DNA of 64,000 nucleotides from Xenorhabdus poinarii G6 (lineage in GTDB: Bacteria; Pseudomonadota; Gammaproteobacteria; Enterobacterales; Enterobacteriaceae). The DNA lies in the NCBI RefSeq assembly GCF_000968175.1, contig NZ_FO704551.1, positions 1,612,001 to 1,676,000 on the forward strand. The letters run 5' to 3'. The notes under the pieces were generated by a model. The model was given only the letters and a program-made list of their open reading frames with translations. It did no database searches and was not told where the DNA came from. A program made the position numbers and the translations under genes. Numbering within the stretch: the stretch's first letter is position 1; the number at the start of each line of letters is the position of its first letter. This document shows positions 61,914 to 64,000 of this stretch, piece by piece.

Positions 61914-63431
61914 TTATTCGGTGACCGGCAGTTCAGCGTCATTATCGTGCTGACTTTGTTCACTATCGGCGTCATCATAGGTGCCGACCAGGTTATTATC
62001 AAGCAGGAATTGATGCAGGTTGGATTCTTTGCCGTTGAGTTTAACTTTATCATTGGCATAGTGGAAGTTCAGGCCGATAAGGTTGTCTTTATCAGTGATG
62101 AATTTATTTCCACCGGCAACAAGAAATTGAACCTGCTGTTTAGCTTGATTTTCTGCCGCCGTTTTATCCTGACCTGCCAGTTCACGTGACTGTGCGATAG
62201 ATTCTATTAACATGGCTTTGGGAATGTTCACGTCTAATGATAACTCTTTTACCAATGTACGGATCATGTCTTCCGGCTTCATGTTGTCCATCGAATTTTT
62301 GTCTTCTGGAACGTTTTGTAAGGCAAGGTTGAAATCGACTGAACTTTCACCTTTACTGTTTTTCCAGCTAAAGGGTGAGATGCTGAATTGTGGATCCTTG
62401 TTCATGAGCAGATGTAAATTACTCATCACAGCGTAGGTAACCGTATCATCAGATAATTCACTTGTAGCCAGAGCCTCTTGTGTTGCATCATTATAGGCTT
62501 GAGTAAATTTGCGTACAGACTGGCCATCCAACTTTTCTATGCCCAGATTTAACTGACCAGAACCGAATTCTATATCCTTAATGTTGACACCATCAATGCC
62601 ATAGGCAACTTTGATATTCAGATTTTCTTTATCTTCGTTCGCATTGGAGGTGATTTTTATTCCTTTGAGGGAAATATTGGGTTCGTTAGGGATCCCATTG
62701 ATGCTGAACTCGCCAATGCTGTAGCTTTGATCACCAACATAAATATCGAAATTACCTTTTTTATGATCCCCTTTGAAATCGATTCCTTTCAGTGAAATCG
62801 TTTCTTTTTTATTTGGCTCGCTGAAAGATAACCCATCATTTTTTACAGAGAATGAGAATGCACTTAAATCACGGTTAACATTGGCAATGATTTTGGCGCC
62901 TGAGAACGACAAAACACGTTGTTCCCCATTTTCTTTGGTTTCTGTATGAGTAATCGGAAGCAAATCCATGTCGGTAGAGAGGGTGCCACCATAACTCACG
63001 TTGGCATCTAATTTAAACGGTGATTTTCCGCCGGTCAGATCAAAAATCGCTTTTAGCGCGTCACTTTGTTCAAGTTCTGAATGGATAGAAGCCATTTTTG
63101 GCATCAGGCTGAATGCTTTGGTAATAGGAAAGGGTCCATGATCAATCGTTGATTTGAAAATGATCTCTTCATTTGGTTTAATCCCCATTTTTTCTATACC
63201 ACCTTTAATCGTCAGGATCAAACGGACATCAGAACTGAAAATACCCCGATTGAAATCCTTGGCTTGCCATTCCATACCCCTTTCAGGGAGTGATTCTTTT
63301 AGTTTGGTGTTTGCTTTTGCGATAAAGCCATCCAAACGGTTTTCAAGTTGTTTTCCTGTATACCATGATGCCCCTGTCCATACAGCACCCAAGGCGACAA
63401 TAATGCTTACTGCAACTAACGATTTTTTCAT
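61914..63431 (-). CDS. ydgA: YdgA family (DUF945) protein
   Basis: This is a 505-residue protein with an N-terminal signal anchor (MKKSLVAVSIIVALGAVWTG) and a large, repetitive beta-rich exported region, like E. coli YdgA (502). The conserved VDHGPFP-like TIDHGPFPITK and the SWKNSKGES segment are present. The function is unknown; it is reported as inner-membrane associated. I start at ATG 63431 (GGA 9 bases upstream) because the upstream ATG (63455) lies in a hairpin. The tail is acidic. It lies next to manA, as in E. coli. Confidence 0.92.
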   Translation of the reverse strand: MKKSLVAVSIIVALGAVWTGASWYTGKQLENRLDGFIAKANTKLKESLPERGMEWQAKDFNRGIFSSDVRLILTIKGGIEKMGIKPNEEIIFKSTIDHGPFPITKAFSLMPKMASIHSELEQSDALKAIFDLTGGKSPFKLDANVSYGGTLSTDMDLLPITHTETKENGEQRVLSFSGAKIIANVNRDLSAFSFSVKNDGLSFSEPNKKETISLKGIDFKGDHKKGNFDIYVGDQSYSIGEFSINGIPNEPNISLKGIKITSNANEDKENLNIKVAYGIDGVNIKDIEFGSGQLNLGIEKLDGQSVRKFTQAYNDATQEALATSELSDDTVTYAVMSNLHLLMNKDPQFSISPFSWKNSKGESSVDFNLALQNVPEDKNSMDNMKPEDMIRTLVKELSLDVNIPKAMLIESIAQSRELAGQDKTAAENQAKQQVQFLVAGGNKFITDKDNLIGLNFHYANDKVKLNGKESNLHQFLLDNNLVGTYDDADSEQSQHDNDAELPVTE

Positions 63432-63451
63432 ATGAAAATTCCATCCATTTG

Positions 63452-63475
63452 ACACACCTAACCGGATAGGTGTGT
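63452..63475. repeat. Hairpin between manA and ydgA
   Basis: ACACACCTA and TAGGTGTGT (9 bp, perfect) flank a 6-base loop. No T-tract follows in the direction of manA transcription. Confidence 0.6.
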
Positions 63476-63537
63476 GCGTTTTGTATTTATGTCAAAAATG
63501 GTTGTAAAGTGTATAGTTTAACTAAAATAGTTTAAGA

Positions 63538-64000
63538 TTAATTAGTTACTTTGGCTATTTTCCCGTGGCCATAAACTGTTACGCTCTTCTCTATAGCAGA
63601 TAAAAAGATTGATTCACCTGAGAATAATCTCAATTGGCGCTTATCCGTGCTGATAACAGCTTGTCCTTCAACACAAAATAGAACTGATGCTGAATCATTT
63701 TCTAATGAGATGGGTTGTTCTGAAACAGAATAGACAGAAAAACAAAAATCATTGACGGGAACAGGATAAATCAGCGCCTCTTTTTCCTGTTTTGGTACGG
63801 TTAGCAAAGTATCGGCCGATTTTGGAATGAAATCCAGATTAGCCATTAATTCCGGGACATCAATATGTTTGTTGGTTAAACCGGCTCGTAGAACATTGTC
63901 AGAATTGGCCATGACTTCCAGCGCTACACCGTCAAGATAAGCGTGAGGAGTGCGGGCATATAAAAACATCGCTTGGCCAGGTTTTAGCTCAACCACATTG
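63538..64000 (-). CDS. manA: Mannose-6-phosphate isomerase, C-terminal part
   Basis: ManA interconverts mannose-6-phosphate and fructose-6-phosphate, linking mannose use to central metabolism and to GDP-mannose. Only the last 153 codons are in the window; the rest lies beyond its right edge. Visible motifs are PGQAMFLYARTPHAYLDGV and LEVMANSDNVLRAGLTNKHI, including the conserved His and Arg of the type I enzyme, followed by the C-terminal cupin. The sequence ends GHGKIAKVTN. Confidence 0.95.
   Translation of the reverse strand, partial: NVVELKPGQAMFLYARTPHAYLDGVALEVMANSDNVLRAGLTNKHIDVPELMANLDFIPKSADTLLTVPKQEKEALIYPVPVNDFCFSVYSVSEQPISLENDSASVLFCVEGQAVISTDKRQLRLFSGESIFLSAIEKSVTVYGHGKIAKVTN

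Noticed and set aside
61871-62059. 62-codon minus-strand frame over the 3' end of ydgA
   Set aside because: It overlaps ydgA out of frame, and neither composition nor motif supports it.

Overview
The window is a stretch of core chromosome from a gammaproteobacterium of the order Enterobacterales. It most resembles Xenorhabdus or Photorhabdus (Morganellaceae). Nearly every protein is recognisably orthologous to an Escherichia coli K-12 protein and follows E. coli map order in blocks, but several E. coli genes are missing from their usual places. The opp locus carries two tandem oppA genes, an arrangement described for Xenorhabdus nematophila. The genus call is inference from gene content and moderate A+T richness, not from a marker gene. 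I see no rRNA, tRNA, CRISPR array, insertion sequence, integrase or prophage gene.

Layout. 1-4658: purU (cut by the left edge) and ychJ on the minus strand, then galU-ugd-epimerase on the plus strand, which together make UDP-glucose, UDP-glucuronate and probably UDP-galacturonate for surface polysaccharide. 4890-9323: hns, tdk and adhE. 10195-17541: a six-gene oligopeptide permease locus, oppA1-oppA2-oppB-oppC-oppD-oppF. 17612-24109: yciU, clsA, the small gene yciY, tonB with a Fur-like box, yciA, yciB, yciC, and ompW behind a perfect FNR-type palindrome. 24193-31062: a complete trp operon (trpL-trpE-trpG-trpD-trpC(F)-trpB-trpA) on the minus strand with promoter, TrpR-like operator, tandem-Trp leader peptide and attenuator; trpG and trpD are separate genes. 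31258-41110: rnm, yciO, rluB, btuR, yciK, sohB, yciN, topA and cysB. 41190-42050: a 286-residue protein I cannot identify. 42314-48748: acnA, ribA, lapA, lapB, pyrF and yciH. 48851-51805: a class A beta-lactamase gene next to rnb. 52170-58234: the rsxABCDGE electron-transport operon with nth at its end. 58626-64000: ydgJ, a bile-acid/sodium symporter-family transporter, add, ydgA and manA (cut by the right edge).

Most of the window is housekeeping: tryptophan and riboflavin synthesis, DNA topology and repair, RNA turnover, envelope lipid and LPS control, redox maintenance of SoxR. The features departing from the enterobacterial template are the beta-lactamase with cysteines at Ambler positions 69 and 238, the unidentified protein between cysB and acnA, the duplicated oppA, a 7-bp tandem repeat forming the stop codon of add, several strong hairpins without T-tracts, and the absence of rssAB, ychE, kch, yciI, pgpB and osmB from their usual neighbourhoods. 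I found no convincing multi-gene undescribed system; the unidentified 286-residue protein and the unusual beta-lactamase are the best leads.
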